A DNA stretch of 64,000 nucleotides from an uncultured Paracoccus sp. (GCA_934533075.1 CAKTBJ010000001.1:1-64000), one strand, 5' to 3'; shown: positions 51,990 to 62,458, counted from the first letter of the stretch. Notes: generated by a model from the letters alone, not told the origin. Numbers and translations are program-made.

Positions 51990-52068
51990 GCCGGGCAGGT
52001 GTCACGGCGGCCCGCGCCCGGTCAAGCCGCACCGGCGCCCGGAAAGGGCCGGCAGGGGGCTTTCGCCC

Positions 52069-52581
52069 TCAGGATGTGGCATTTTGGACGGGATAGTCGC
52101 CCGAAAACACCTCGCGCAGCCTGGCCTCGTCGCTTTCCGACAGCGAGCTGCGCAGCACGCGGCCGCGATAGCCCGCCTCCTCGATGCGGGCCAGCACCTT
52201 GTCGGCGGTCATCGAGCGCACCAGCAGGAACACCGCCGAGCCGCCGGGGGCGACGGCCTGCCCGACCTCGCGGATGAAATTGTCCTCGATGCCGGTATCG
52301 GTCAGCATGCCAGCGATGGCGCCGGCCCCGGCGCCCACCGCCGCGCCGGCCAGCGGGTTCAGGAAGATCAGCCCGATCAGCGCCCCCCACAGGCCCCCGC
52401 CCGCCGCGCCGGCGGCGGTCAGGTTCACGGCCTGATGCAGTTTCACGTTCTCGCCATCGCGGGTGACGACGACCGCATCCTCCAGCGCGATCAGGTATTC
52501 GCGCTGCATCCTGACCAGCTCGGCACGAAGCTGGAATCCCGTGGCCTCGTCGTCGAAGGCGATCACAACCAGATCGGACAT
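52069..52581 (-). CDS. DUF1269-family membrane protein
   Basis: Protein of 170 aa. An N-terminal ferredoxin-like part (SDLVVIAFDDEATGFQLRAELVRMQREYLIALEDAVVVTRDGEN) is followed by glycine-rich hydrophobic stretches (AGAAGGGLWGALIGLIFLNPLAGAAVGAGAGAIAGML) and a second charged domain. This matches the DUF1269 family of uncharacterised membrane-associated proteins. The ATG at 52581 has AGGAG at seven bases; the ATG at 52587 is too close to it. It is divergent from the FadB-type gene. Confidence 0.82.
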   Translation of the reverse strand: MSDLVVIAFDDEATGFQLRAELVRMQREYLIALEDAVVVTRDGENVKLHQAVNLTAAGAAGGGLWGALIGLIFLNPLAGAAVGAGAGAIAGMLTDTGIEDNFIREVGQAVAPGGSAVFLLVRSMTADKVLARIEEAGYRGRVLRSSLSESDEARLREVFSGDYPVQNATS

Positions 52582-52707
52582 GGGCATTCTCCTTGCATGG
52601 ATCGCCGGACAACGCACGGGCCGCGACCGGCGTTCCCCGCGGGGACTTGACGCGACGGGCGCGGGCGGGGACTGTCCTGCCTGATATGTCCGAGGGGGGA
52701 GGGTGCC

Positions 52708-54801
52708 ATGACCCAGCCGGTTTCCTATACGCGCGAAGGGGCCATCGGCCTGATCCGCATCGACAATCCGCCGGTGAACGCCACCTCGCAGGCGGTGCGG
52801 GCGGGGCTGGACGCGGCGCTGGCCGCCTTCGCGGACGATGCTGCGGCGCAGGCGGCGGTGATTTACTGCGCCGGGCGCACCTTTGTCGCCGGCGCCGACA
52901 TCCGCGAATTCGGCAAGCCCCCGCAGGAGCCGCACCTGCCCGACGTGATCGCCCGGATCGAGGCCAGCCCGAAGCCGGTGGTGGCCGCGCTGCACGGCAC
53001 CGTGCTGGGCGGCGGGCTGGAGGTCGCCTTGGGCGCGCATTACCGCGTGGCGCTGCCCGGCACCCGGCTGGGCCTGCCCGAGGTCACGCTGGGCCTGATG
53101 CCCGGCGCCGGCGGCACCCAGCGCCTGCCGCGCCTGACCGGCACCGAGGCCGCGGTCGAGATCATCACCTCCGCCCGGCAGGTCGGCGCCGAGGAGGCGC
53201 GGACGCTGGGCATCATCGACGCCCTGGGCGAGGGCGAGCCGCGCGAGGCCGGGATCGCCCTTGCCCGCGCCCTGCTGGCCGAGGGCAAGGGCGCGCGCCC
53301 CACCGGCGCCCTGCCGGCCCCGGCCCCCCTGAGCGATTCGGCGCTGGCGGACTGGCAAAAGCGGCTGGCACGCGCCCATCCCGGCGACGTGGCCCGGCCC
53401 GAGGCGCTGGCCGCCGTGCAGGAGGCCGCCACCCTGTCCCTGCCCGAGGGGCTGGCATCCGAACGCGCCCGCTTCCTGCGGCTGATGCAGACGCCGCAGC
53501 GCGCCGCGCTGATCCATGCCTTCTTCGCCGAGCGCGAGGTGGCCCGCCAGCCCGATCTGGACGGGGTAGAGCCGCGCGCGCTGGACCGTATCGGGGTGAT
53601 CGGCGGCGGCACGATGGGGGCGGGGATCGCCGTGGCCTGCCTGCTGGCGGGCCTTGATGTCACGCTGGTCGAGCGCGACGCCGAGGCCGCCGGCAAGGCC
53701 CGCGACACCGTGGCCGGGCTGCTGTCGGGCAGCGTCAAGCGCGGCAAGCTGGCCCCGGCCCGGCGCGACGCGCTGCTGACAGACGCCTTCCGCGCCGTGG
53801 ACAATTACGAGGCGCTGGCCGAGGCCGATCTGGTCATCGAGGCCGTGTTCGAGAAGCTGGAGGTCAAGCGCGAGGTCTTTTCCCGCCTCGATGCCCTGTG
53901 CCGGCCGGGCGCGGTGCTGGCCACGAACACCTCCTATCTGGACGTGAACGAGATCGCCGGTTTCACCAGCCGGCCCGGCGACGTGGTGGGGCTGCATTTC
54001 TTCTCGCCCGCCCATGTCATGCGCCTGCTGGAAATCGTCGAGGGCGCGAAGACGGCGCCCGACGTGATGGCCACCGCCTTCGCGCTGGCCCGGCGGCTGA
54101 AGAAGATCGGGGTGCGGGCCGGGGTCTGCGACGGCTTCATCGGCAACCGCCTGCTGCAAGCCTATCGCAGCGCCGCCGATCACATGGTGCTGGACGGGGC
54201 CAGCCCGTTCCAGGTGGACAAGGCGCTGACCGATTTCGGCTTCGCGATGGGGCCTTACCAGACTTCGGACCTTGCCGGGCTGGACATCGGCTTCTTCAAC
54301 CGCCAGCGCAAGGCCGCGACGCGCGACCCGCGTGAGCGGGTGCCGGTCTTCGCCGACCGCCTCTATGAGCTGGGCCGGCTGGGCCGCAAGAGCGCGCGCG
54401 GCTATTACATCTATGACGATTCCACCCCGCGCGGCCGCCCGGACCCGGAGATGGAGGCGATGCTGGCCGGCATCCGCGCCGATCTGGGCATCACGCCGCG
54501 CGCCTTCACGGATGCCGAGATCGTCGCCCGCTACATGGCGGCGATGGTCAACGAGGCCGCCCGCATCGTCGAGGAAGGCATCGCCCGGCGCCCGCTGGAC
54601 GTGGATGTGACCTTGCTGAACGGCTATGGCTTCCCGCGCCTGCAAGGCGGGCCGATGCATTGGGCGGATGCCTACGGGCTGGAGCGTCTGGCCGGCGAGA
54701 TCCGCGGCTATGCCGAAGGCGACAGCTGGTTCTGGCGCCCCGCCCCGCTGCTGGAGCGGCTGGCGCGCGAGGGGGGCAAGTTCGCCGACCTGAACCGCTG
54801 A
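52708..54801 (+). CDS. FadB-type enoyl-CoA hydratase / 3-hydroxyacyl-CoA dehydrogenase
   Basis: Fatty-acid beta-oxidation fusion enzyme (697 aa). The hydratase half has CAGRTFVAGADIREFGK and the oxyanion/acid region GGGLEVALGAHYRV ... LPEVTLGLMPGAGGTQRLPRLTG. The NAD-binding motif VIGGGTMGAGIA starts at residue 297, followed by VIEAVFEKLEVKREVF and the catalytic His in LHFFSPAHVMRLLEIV. Two C-terminal dehydrogenase domains complete it. No thiolase gene is adjacent. An upstream GGGGGGAGG-type site fits the ATG at 52708. Confidence 0.9.
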   Translation: MTQPVSYTREGAIGLIRIDNPPVNATSQAVRAGLDAALAAFADDAAAQAAVIYCAGRTFVAGADIREFGKPPQEPHLPDVIARIEASPKPVVAALHGTVLGGGLEVALGAHYRVALPGTRLGLPEVTLGLMPGAGGTQRLPRLTGTEAAVEIITSARQVGAEEARTLGIIDALGEGEPREAGIALARALLAEGKGARPTGALPAPAPLSDSALADWQKRLARAHPGDVARPEALAAVQEAATLSLPEGLASERARFLRLMQTPQRAALIHAFFAEREVARQPDLDGVEPRALDRIGVIGGGTMGAGIAVACLLAGLDVTLVERDAEAAGKARDTVAGLLSGSVKRGKLAPARRDALLTDAFRAVDNYEALAEADLVIEAVFEKLEVKREVFSRLDALCRPGAVLATNTSYLDVNEIAGFTSRPGDVVGLHFFSPAHVMRLLEIVEGAKTAPDVMATAFALARRLKKIGVRAGVCDGFIGNRLLQAYRSAADHMVLDGASPFQVDKALTDFGFAMGPYQTSDLAGLDIGFFNRQRKAATRDPRERVPVFADRLYELGRLGRKSARGYYIYDDSTPRGRPDPEMEAMLAGIRADLGITPRAFTDAEIVARYMAAMVNEAARIVEEGIARRPLDVDVTLLNGYGFPRLQGGPMHWADAYGLERLAGEIRGYAEGDSWFWRPAPLLERLAREGGKFADLNR

Positions 54802-54807
54802 CCGGCC

Positions 54808-55485
54808 TTATCGCAGGCTGGAGACCTGCAACCGGCAGCCGAACAGCGGCGTCAGTGACCCGAAACCGGGCTGGCCGGGGCGGGCGAAGGCGCGCGGGGT
54901 GTCGTCGCTGATGCCGGTGGCGCCGGTCCAGTCCACCCATTCCTCGCGCCCGCCATAGAACCGCCGATGCGCGGGCGAGACGAATTGCCCGCCCTCGCGG
55001 GTATAGACCAGCGTGCCGTCCTCGGCGGTGGTGGCGACGTGGAACTCGGTCACCAGCAGCTCCACCCCGTCCACCCGCACCGTCTCGCCGGTCAGGCGGT
55101 CAAAGCCCTGGTAACGCAGGTGCAGCCCGTCGCTGCTCCGGGTCCAGAAGTCGTAATCGTCGTGCCCCTCGGCCAGCAGGGTGGACAGCGACGCGGCATC
55201 GGGTTCCTCGGCCAGCATCTCGGTCAGGCCGGTCTGGGGGTCGCTGGTCTCCATCCAGCGGGTTTCCGCGTCGATGCGCGAGACATGCACCGGCCCGCCC
55301 GATTCGGTGAAATAGGCCACCCACTGGTCGCCCGGCGCATCCGCCGCGCAGCGGTAATGCTGCGCCACCCGGCAGGAGGCCAGTTGCACCGTCATCTCCA
55401 GCGTGCAGCCTTCGGGCGGGGCATAGGGCTGGGCCGCCACGGGCATGGCGACGAAGATCATCAAGGAAACCAGCAGGTCACGCAT
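54808..55485 (-). CDS. Secreted hypothetical protein
   Basis: Protein of 225 aa with a Sec signal peptide (MRDLLVSLMIFVAMPVAAQ). The mature part has four cysteines (GCTLEMTVQLASC ... YRC ... FGCRL), consistent with periplasmic disulfides, and is otherwise beta-rich. I do not recognise the family. It follows uppP on the same strand after 24 bases and converges with the FadB-type gene. Confidence 0.75.
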   Translation of the reverse strand: MRDLLVSLMIFVAMPVAAQPYAPPEGCTLEMTVQLASCRVAQHYRCAADAPGDQWVAYFTESGGPVHVSRIDAETRWMETSDPQTGLTEMLAEEPDAASLSTLLAEGHDDYDFWTRSSDGLHLRYQGFDRLTGETVRVDGVELLVTEFHVATTAEDGTLVYTREGGQFVSPAHRRFYGGREEWVDWTGATGISDDTPRAFARPGQPGFGSLTPLFGCRLQVSSLR

Positions 55486-55509
55486 CCACAGCCCCCGATT
55501 CGGGGCGGA

Positions 55510-56313
55510 TCAGTAGCCCGCCGCCAGAAAGGCGAAGGCGACCAGGCCCAGCACGATCCGCCACCAGGCGAAGAAAGCGTAGCCGCGCCGCGAGACATAA
55601 TCCAGCAGCCCCCGCACCACCAGAACGGCGGCAATCAGCGCAAAGACGAAGCCGACGGCGATATTCAGCCCGGCCGCCGCATCCAGCACGTCGCGATTCT
55701 TGTAGAGGTCATAGGCAAAGGCGCCGGCCATCGTCGGCATGGACAAAAAGAAGCTGAACTCCGCCGCCGACCGCTTGTCCGCCCCCAGCGCCAGCGCGCC
55801 GACGATGGTGGCGCCGGAGCGCGACACCCCCGGAATCATCGCCAGACATTGCACGAAGCCGATCTTCAGCGCCATCAGCGGCGGGAAATCCTCGGCCTGC
55901 ATATAGCGCGGGTTCACCGCCAGCCGGTCGGCGAACAGCAGCACCACGCCCCCCAGCACCAGCGACACGGCCACCACCATCGGCGTCTCGAACAGCACGG
56001 TCTTGATGAAGCCATGCGCCATGACCCCGATCACCACCGCCGGCAGAAAGGCCAGCAGGACCGACAGGATGAAGCGGCGCGAGCGCGGATCGCTGCCGGC
56101 GGTGGAGAAGATCGCCCACAGCCGCCCGGCATAGACGCCCAGGATCGCCATGATCGCGCCAAGCTGGATCAGCACCTCGAAGGCGCGGCCGGGCGAGTGG
56201 AAGCCCAGGAAATGCCCCGCCAGCAGCAGATGCCCGGTGGAGGAGACCGGAATGAACTCCGTCAGCCCCTCGATCAGCCCGAGGAGAGCCGCGACGATGG
56301 TATCGTGCTGCAT
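55510..56313 (-). CDS. uppP: Undecaprenyl-diphosphatase
   Basis: Membrane phosphatase (267 aa) that recycles undecaprenyl pyrophosphate for cell-wall synthesis; it also gives bacitracin tolerance. The two active-site motifs are present: [15 protein letters not shown] (15-29) and [10 protein letters not shown] (161-170). About eight hydrophobic segments. It follows the NDUFA9-type gene after seven bases. Confidence 0.93.
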   Translation of the reverse strand: MQHDTIVAALLGLIEGLTEFIPVSSTGHLLLAGHFLGFHSPGRAFEVLIQLGAIMAILGVYAGRLWAIFSTAGSDPRSRRFILSVLLAFLPAVVIGVMAHGFIKTVLFETPMVVAVSLVLGGVVLLFADRLAVNPRYMQAEDFPPLMALKIGFVQCLAMIPGVSRSGATIVGALALGADKRSAAEFSFFLSMPTMAGAFAYDLYKNRDVLDAAAGLNIAVGFVFALIAAVLVVRGLLDYVSRRGYAFFAWWRIVLGLVAFAFLAAGY

Positions 56314-56320
56314 GAAACCC

Positions 56321-57310
56321 TCAGCCGCGCGGGCGCAACTGCCGGGCGGCCTTGTTCATCGCCGCGAACTGGCCCGAATCGCGGAAGCGCCACAGGTAAT
56401 CCTCGATCACGTCGTCCAGCGCCACCGGCTCGATCCCGAAGGCGGCGAGGCCGGGCGCGTCGGGCGAGACGACATTCGGATGCGCCAGCATGCGCACCTG
56501 GTCGCGGGTCAGCACGGTGTTGGTGACCAGCCCGCCGGTGACGGTCTGCGCCACGTCCAGCCCGGTGCCCATGATCGCGGCGATCCAGCGCGGCAGGCCG
56601 ATGACCGCCCGGCGCCGGTCGATGGCGGCGACGACGCGGCGCATCACGTCGCGCATGGTCATGCGCTCGGCCCCGCCCAGCTGGTAGATGCCGGCGGGCA
56701 CGGCGCCGTCCACGGCCCGCGCGGCGGCCTCGGCCACGTCGCCGACATAGACCGGCTGCACCTCGGTGCGGGCGCCGACCAGCGGCACGACGGGCGCCAG
56801 CGCCGCCAGCCCGGCGAACTTGTTCAGGAAACGGTCGTCCGGCCCGAAGATGATCGAGGGCCGCAGGATCACCGCGTCGGGGAAGGCGGCCAGCACCTCG
56901 GCCTCGCCCGCGCCCTTGGTGGCCAGATAGCGCGAATCGGATTCCGCGTCGGCGCCCAGCGCCGACAGATGCACCAGCCGGGCCACGCCGGCCTCTGCCG
57001 CCAGCCGGGCGACGCGGCCGGCGCCCGCGACATGCACCGAATCGAAGCGGTTCGGACCCTGCCGGACCATGATGCCCACGCAGTTCACCACCGCATCGGC
57101 ATCCGCCATCGCCGCGCGCACCGACAGGTCGTCGCGGATGTTGCAATGCACGGCCTCGACCTGGCCCACGGCGCCATAGGTGCGCACGAACAGCGCCTCG
57201 TTGGGGCGGCGCACGGCGACGCGCACCCGCCAGCCGCGCCGCGCCAGCGCCCAGGCGATCTGGCGCCCGACAAAGCCCGATCCTCCGTAAATGGTGACGA
57301 GTTTCGACAT
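56321..57310 (-). CDS. NDUFA9-type NAD(P)-binding protein
   Basis: Atypical short-chain dehydrogenase fold protein (329 aa), annotated in relatives as complex I NDUFA9 subunit family. The dinucleotide motif GGSGFVG is at residues 9-15, followed by VNCVGIMV and the [19 protein letters not shown] block that marks this group. It forms a two- or three-gene unit with uppP and the secreted hypothetical protein. Confidence 0.88.
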   Translation of the reverse strand: MSKLVTIYGGSGFVGRQIAWALARRGWRVRVAVRRPNEALFVRTYGAVGQVEAVHCNIRDDLSVRAAMADADAVVNCVGIMVRQGPNRFDSVHVAGAGRVARLAAEAGVARLVHLSALGADAESDSRYLATKGAGEAEVLAAFPDAVILRPSIIFGPDDRFLNKFAGLAALAPVVPLVGARTEVQPVYVGDVAEAAARAVDGAVPAGIYQLGGAERMTMRDVMRRVVAAIDRRRAVIGLPRWIAAIMGTGLDVAQTVTGGLVTNTVLTRDQVRMLAHPNVVSPDAPGLAAFGIEPVALDDVIEDYLWRFRDSGQFAAMNKAARQLRPRG

Positions 57311-57461
57311 AGGGCGACCCCCCGGCTTGGCTGCTTGCGGCTTCGCCCGTGATAGCGCGGGGCACCGTCATGGGCAAGCCGGCAGCCTGTCGCGGAAAAA
57401 TCGTCGAAAAAGGCCGTTGACACTCCCCGCGCCGGGCCGTATCCACCCCTCCACGCGACCG

Positions 57462-57546
57462 GCCCAGGTGGCGGAATTGGTAGACGCGCACGGTTCAGGT
57501 CCGTGTGCCGCAAGGTGTGGAGGTTCGAGTCCTCTCCTGGGCACCA
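57462..57546 (+). tRNA. tRNA-Leu (CAG)
   Basis: An 85-base tRNA including the encoded CCA. The acceptor stem GCCCAGG pairs with CCTGGGC, the D region contains GGCGGAATTGGTAGACGCGC typical of tRNA-Leu, the anticodon loop TTCAGGT gives CAG, a long variable arm follows, and the T loop is TTCGAGT. It is followed nine bases later by a terminator. Confidence 0.95.
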
Positions 57547-57554
57547 AACGCTTG

Positions 57555-57584
57555 AAGAAGCCGCTGCACCCGCAGCGGCTTCTT
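57555..57584. terminator. Terminator between tRNA-Leu and the IclR gene
   Basis: AAGAAGCCGCTGC (57555-57567) and GCAGCGGCTTCTT (57572-57584) form a perfect 13-bp stem with loop ACCC, with A-rich and T-rich bases on either side. It can serve the tRNA on the plus strand and the IclR gene on the minus strand. Confidence 0.85.
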
Positions 57585-57589
57585 GCATT

Positions 57590-58345
57590 TCAGGCCCTTG
57601 GCGCCGCCGCCGGCGCCTGCCGGCTCATCTCGGCGCGCAGCTTGTCCAGGGCGAAGGCGATGTCCTCGCGCGCCGCCGCGTCCAGCAGGCTGGCGGGATA
57701 GGAGATGGCGACGCCGTAGATCTCGCCCGAATCCGGGTCGCGGATCGCCACGCTTTGCGAGGCCACGCCCTCATAGGATTCGTTTTCCGTGGCCGAGCGC
57801 CCGGTCGAGCGGATGCGGCCGATGATCTCGCGCAGCTCGGCATGGTCGGCGGGGGTCTTGCGCGACACGAAGGGCAGCGGCTCGGGCACGCGCTGCTGCC
57901 AGTCCCCGTCATCCAGCAGCGCCAGCATCGCCCGCCCGTTCGAGGTGCCATGCGAGGCCGCGCGATAGCCGGGCGCCGTGGCGATGGCCAGCGGGCTGGA
58001 GCCGCGGATCATCCGCAGCACCATCAGGTCGCTGCCGTCGAAGATGGTGATATAGCCGGTATGGCCGCAGGTCTCGCACAGCCGTTGCAGGCGCTTGTTC
58101 AGCAGGTCGAGGAAATGGCTCTGGCTGCGGAAGATCTGGCCCAGCTCGAACAGGCGCATGCCGGGCGAGTAAAGCCTTGTCCGCGCGTCGTATTCCAGCA
58201 GCCCGGATTCGCGCAGCGCCTTCAGCGCGCGATGGACCGTGGCCTTGGGATGGTCCAGCCGCCGGGCCAGGTCCGCCTGATTCAGCGCCGGCTCGGCAAA
58301 GGTGAATACCTTCAGGATGTCCAGGGCGACGCTCAGGGCGCTCAT
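57590..58345 (-). CDS. IclR-family transcription regulator
   Basis: Regulator (251 aa) with an N-terminal winged helix (ALNQADLARRLDHPKATVHRALKALRESGLL, residues 20-50) and a C-terminal IclR effector domain (GHTGYITIFDGSDLMVLRMIRG; ASHGTSNGRAMLALL; VAIRDPDSGEIYGVAISYPA). GGAGA is a good distance from the ATG. It is divergent from the oxoprolinase-type gene and probably controls it together with the downstream importer. Confidence 0.9.
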   Translation of the reverse strand: MSALSVALDILKVFTFAEPALNQADLARRLDHPKATVHRALKALRESGLLEYDARTRLYSPGMRLFELGQIFRSQSHFLDLLNKRLQRLCETCGHTGYITIFDGSDLMVLRMIRGSSPLAIATAPGYRAASHGTSNGRAMLALLDDGDWQQRVPEPLPFVSRKTPADHAELREIIGRIRSTGRSATENESYEGVASQSVAIRDPDSGEIYGVAISYPASLLDAAAREDIAFALDKLRAEMSRQAPAAAPRA

Positions 58346-58378
58346 CGCGAATTCTCCATGATTCGAGCCTAGCCGAAG

Positions 58379-58432
58379 GCCGGATTCCGGCGCAATCGTT
58401 TCATTATTGGAATTCTATATCAACAGTGAAAC
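58379..58432. promoter_or_regulatory. Operator-like repeats between IclR and oxoprolinase-type genes
   Basis: The gap 58346-58546 contains an AT-rich island. Inside are GCCGGA-T-TCCGGC (58379-58391) and GTTTCA (58398-58403) / TGAAAC (58427-58432), 23 bases apart. TATATC within the island could be a -10 box. These are candidate binding sites for the IclR protein; the remainder of the 201-base gap shows nothing else. Confidence 0.45.
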
Positions 58433-58546
58433 AAATTTCTGGACAGGTGCCGGTTTCGCACCCCTAATCCGGCAGCAGACCAGCCACCGCGCGGCAAGGG
58501 GACCGGCGGGGCGGGCGTGACACGCGACCGGGGAGAACGGACGGAC

Positions 58547-61500
58547 ATGCAGACCAGCCAGGGGCGCCTGCGCGCCGGGATCGACATCGGCGGCACCTTC
58601 ACCGACTTCATCCTTTTCGACGAGGCGCGCACGGCGATCCGCCTGCACAAGCACCTGACCACGCCGCAAGACCCCTCGCAGGGGGCGCTGAAGGGGCTGC
58701 GCGAGCTGGTCGGGGGCGCCGGCATCGCGATTGCCGACCTGGCCGAGATCGTCCACGGCACCACGCTGGTGACGAACGCCGTGATCGAGCGCAAGGGCGC
58801 CCGCATCGGCCTGATCACCACCGAGGGCTTTCGCGACATCCTGGAGATCGGCACCGAACAGCGTTACGACATCTACGACCTCACGCTGTCCTTCCCCGCC
58901 GCTTTGGTCGAACGCGCCCGGCGGCTGGAGGTGCGCGAGCGGATCGGCGCCGATGGCGGCGTGATCCGGCCGCTGGACGCGGCCGGCGTGCTGGCTGCCG
59001 CGCAGGCGCTGAAGGCGCAGGGCGTCGAGGCCATCGCCATCTGCTTCATGCATGCCTATGCCAATCCCGTTCACGAGCGCGCCGCCCGCGACCTGATCCG
59101 CGACGCCTTCCCCGAGATTTCGGTGTCGATCTCGTCCGAGGTGGTGGCCGAGATTTCCGAATACCAGCGTTTCGTGACAACCTGCGCGAATGCCTATGTG
59201 CAGCCGCTGATGGACCGCTATCTGCGCCGCTTCGAGGGCGAGCTTGCCGCCTTGGGCTTCCGGGGCGACTTCCGGCTGATGCACTCGGCGGGGGGGCTGG
59301 TCTCGCTGGAGGCGGCGCGGGCCTTCCCGATCCGGCTGCTGGAATCCGGTCCGGCCGGCGGGGCGCTGGCGACGGCATGGTTCGGCAGGAATGCCGGGCA
59401 GGACGACCTGATTGCCTTCGACATGGGCGGCACCACCGCCAAGGCCTGCCTGATCGAGGACGGCCGCGCGCATATCGCCTCCTTCCTTGAGGCCGGGCGC
59501 GAGCAGCGGTTCAAGAACGGCTCCGGCCTGCCGATCAAGGCGCCGGTGGTGGACATGATCGAGATCGGCGCCGGCGGCGGCTCGATTGCGTCCATCGACG
59601 CGGTGGGGCTGATGCGGGTCGGGCCGCATTCGGCGGGGTCGGAACCCGGCCCGGCCTGCTATGGCCGTGGCGGCGACAAGCCCACCGTGACCGATGCCAG
59701 CGTGGCCCTGGGCTATTACGACCCGGCGGCCTTTCTGGGCGGGCGCATGGCGCTGGACCGCGAGGCCGCGATGGCGGCGCTGGAAACCATCGCGCAGCCT
59801 CTGGGCATTTCCGCCGTCGAAGCCGCATGGGGCATCCATCAGGTCGTGGCCGAGAACATGGCCTCCGCCGCCCGCATCCATCTGGTCGAGAAGGGCAAGG
59901 ACCCGCGTTTCTATTCCATGATCGGCTTCGGCGGTGCCGGCCCGGCCTTCGCGGCCAAGGTGGCGCGCATCCTTGGGGTGCGGCAGGTGATCATCCCGCC
60001 GGCCAGCGGCGCGGCCTCGGCCTTCGGGTTTCTGACCGCGCCGCTTTCGTTCGACTTCGTGCGCTCGCATCGGGTGGTGCTGACGCCGGCGATGGACATG
60101 GCGCCGATCGCCGCCCTGCGCGACGCGCTGGCGGCCGAGGGGCGCGAGCAGTTGCGTCGTGCCGGCGTGGCGGAGGCCGACATCACCGTGGAATATTCCG
60201 CCGACATGCGGCTGGTCGGGCAGTTGCACGAGATCAACGTGCCGCTGCCGGCGGGCGATCTGGGCGCAGCCGCGCACGGCACCATCCGCGAGGCGTTCGA
60301 ATCGGTCTATTCCGCCCGCTACACCACCGTGCCGCCGGATGCGCAGATGGAGATCCTGTCCTTCCGCTGCCGCACCAGCGGGCCGGTGCCGCACCTGACC
60401 GTGCGCCAGGCCGGCATCGGCGGGCATGAGGGCGATGCGCACAAGCCCGGCCGCCAGACGTATTTCGGCACCGAATGGCTGGATGCGCAGGTCTATGACC
60501 GCTATTCGCTGCGCCCCGGCCATGTGATCATGGGGCCGGCGATCATCGAGGAAAACGAAGCCACCACGATCATCCCGCCCGGCGACCGGGTGACGGTGGA
60601 CGAGACCGGCAACCTGCTGATCAGTATCGCCACCGCCGCCAAGGGCGCCACGGTGGTCGATGCCGGCATGTCCATCGACGAGGCGATGGCGCGAATCGAA
60701 GCCGACCCCATCGCGCTGGAAGTGATGTGGAGCCGGCTGGTCAATGTCGCGGAAGAAATGTGGTCCACCGTCTGCCGCACGGCGTTTTCGCTGATCATCT
60801 CGGAAAGTCAGGATTTCGGCTGTGCGATCCTCGACCCGCAGGGCGAGACGCTGGCCCATTCCGCCCGCGTGATGCCGGTGTTCAACCTGACCCTGCCGAT
60901 GGCGGTCAAGGCGATCCTGGCCCGCTATCCGGTCGAGGCGATGAAGCCGGGCGATGTCTATATCACCAACGACCCCTGGCTGTGCGCGGGGCATCTGTTC
61001 GATCTGGCCATCGTCACCCCGGTCTTTCATCAGGACCGGGTGGTGGCGCTGATGGGCACGGTGGGCCATGTCGGCGATATCGGCGGCTCGCGCGACAGCC
61101 TCAACGTGACCGAGCTTTACGAGGAAGGCATCCAGATCCCCGCCATGAAGCTGGTGCGCGAAGGGGTCGAGAACGAGGACCTGTTCCGCCTGATGGCCGA
61201 GAACATCCGCGACAGCGATCAGGTGCTGGGCGATGTGCGCTCCTTCATCTCGGCCAATGCGACCGGGGTGGTGCGCATGCAGGCCTTCATGGACGAATAC
61301 GGCATCCATGACCTGCAAGCCTTCGCGCAGGTGGTGCAACGCCTGTCCGAGCGCGCCATGCGCGACGCCATCCGGGCGCTGAAGGACGGAGTTTATCATT
61401 CCTCCATCGCCAACAACCCGATGAGCGCGGTGATGGAATTCCCGCTGAAGGTCACGGTCAAGGGCGACGAGATCGAGCTGGATTTCGAGGGCGCGCCTCC

Positions 61501-62377
61501 GCAAACCAAGAAGGGCGGCATCAACTGCACTTTGTCCTATACCACCGCCCACGCGACCTATCCGCTGAAATGCATGCTGACGCCGGAGGTGCGCGGCAAT
61601 GCCGGCTGCTATCGCGCCTTCACGGTGAAGGCACCCAAGGGGTCGATCCTGAATTGCGACAAGCCGGCGCCGGTGTCGCTGCGCACCCGCACCGGCTGGT
61701 ATATCGCCCCCAACATCTTCCGCGCGATGGCCGAGGCCGCGCCCGAGGCGGTGCAGAGCTTTTCCGGCCTGCCCAGCCTGCTGAGTTTCTACGGCAAGGC
61801 CGAGGACGGCGCGCTGTTCTATGAACTGCTGCTGCTGGGCGGCGGGCAAGGGGCCTCGGTGCGGGCGGACGGAAAATCCTCGCTGCTGTGGCCGACCTCG
61901 GCGGCGACCTCCTCGATCGAGATGCTGGAAAGCCGCTCGCCCATCGTGGTCTGGGAAAAGGCGCTGATGACCGATAGCGGCGGGGCGGGGCAGTTCCGCG
62001 GCGGGCTTGGCGTGCGGGTGCGCATCTCGCGCCGGCTGACCACCGGGAACGACATCCGCGTCATCGTCTCGCCCGAGGGGGTGGACCTGCCGGTGGCGGG
62101 GCTGTTCGGCGGGCAGGCCGGGCTGACCGCGCATGGCGCCATCCTCAGCATGGCCGATGGCCGGCAGGTGGCGGATTGCGGCACCGGCATGATCCTCGAC
62201 CTGACCGGCACCGATCAGGTGGTGGAACTGCAACTGGCCGGCGGCTCGGGCTATGGCGACCCGCTGGAACGCGACCCCGCCCGCGTCGAGGAGGACCTGC
62301 GGCAGGGCTATGTCAGCCCCGAAGCCGCCGCCACCCTTTACGCGCTGCCCGCCGCCCGCAAGGCCGGTGCGGCCTGA
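58547..62377 (+). CDS. 5-Oxoprolinase / hydantoinase family, A and B halves fused
   Basis: ATP-dependent lactam/hydantoin hydrolase of 1276 aa. Residues 1 to about 700 are the HyuA half, with the actin-like phosphate motif GIDIGGTFTDF at 11-21, HGTTLVTNAVIERKGA and MGGTTAKACLIEDG. From about residue 708 the HyuB half begins (MARIEADPIALEVMWSRLVNVAEEM ... SQDFGCAILDPQGETLAHS). Bacteria often encode the halves separately; the single chain resembles eukaryotic 5-oxoprolinase. A GTG at 58517 is in frame, but the ATG at 58547 gives the usual short lead before the first motif. Substrate may be 5-oxoproline, a hydantoin or acetone-like compound; the next gene is a peptide-type binding protein. Confidence 0.88.
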   Translation: MQTSQGRLRAGIDIGGTFTDFILFDEARTAIRLHKHLTTPQDPSQGALKGLRELVGGAGIAIADLAEIVHGTTLVTNAVIERKGARIGLITTEGFRDILEIGTEQRYDIYDLTLSFPAALVERARRLEVRERIGADGGVIRPLDAAGVLAAAQALKAQGVEAIAICFMHAYANPVHERAARDLIRDAFPEISVSISSEVVAEISEYQRFVTTCANAYVQPLMDRYLRRFEGELAALGFRGDFRLMHSAGGLVSLEAARAFPIRLLESGPAGGALATAWFGRNAGQDDLIAFDMGGTTAKACLIEDGRAHIASFLEAGREQRFKNGSGLPIKAPVVDMIEIGAGGGSIASIDAVGLMRVGPHSAGSEPGPACYGRGGDKPTVTDASVALGYYDPAAFLGGRMALDREAAMAALETIAQPLGISAVEAAWGIHQVVAENMASAARIHLVEKGKDPRFYSMIGFGGAGPAFAAKVARILGVRQVIIPPASGAASAFGFLTAPLSFDFVRSHRVVLTPAMDMAPIAALRDALAAEGREQLRRAGVAEADITVEYSADMRLVGQLHEINVPLPAGDLGAAAHGTIREAFESVYSARYTTVPPDAQMEILSFRCRTSGPVPHLTVRQAGIGGHEGDAHKPGRQTYFGTEWLDAQVYDRYSLRPGHVIMGPAIIEENEATTIIPPGDRVTVDETGNLLISIATAAKGATVVDAGMSIDEAMARIEADPIALEVMWSRLVNVAEEMWSTVCRTAFSLIISESQDFGCAILDPQGETLAHSARVMPVFNLTLPMAVKAILARYPVEAMKPGDVYITNDPWLCAGHLFDLAIVTPVFHQDRVVALMGTVGHVGDIGGSRDSLNVTELYEEGIQIPAMKLVREGVENEDLFRLMAENIRDSDQVLGDVRSFISANATGVVRMQAFMDEYGIHDLQAFAQVVQRLSERAMRDAIRALKDGVYHSSIANNPMSAVMEFPLKVTVKGDEIELDFEGAPPQTKKGGINCTLSYTTAHATYPLKCMLTPEVRGNAGCYRAFTVKAPKGSILNCDKPAPVSLRTRTGWYIAPNIFRAMAEAAPEAVQSFSGLPSLLSFYGKAEDGALFYELLLLGGGQGASVRADGKSSLLWPTSAATSSIEMLESRSPIVVWEKALMTDSGGAGQFRGGLGVRVRISRRLTTGNDIRVIVSPEGVDLPVAGLFGGQAGLTAHGAILSMADGRQVADCGTGMILDLTGTDQVVELQLAGGSGYGDPLERDPARVEEDLRQGYVSPEAAATLYALPAARKAGAA

Positions 62378-62458
62378 CGCCATCACCACCCCGCGCGCGC
62401 CCCGGAGGAGGGGGCGCCGCGACAGGACGACCGACAACCGAAACAGGGAGCGAAACCG

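Noticed and set aside
57462..57546. tRNA-Leu as an attachment site for an integrated element
   Set aside because: No integrase, direct repeat of the tRNA 3' end or foreign-looking genes flank it.
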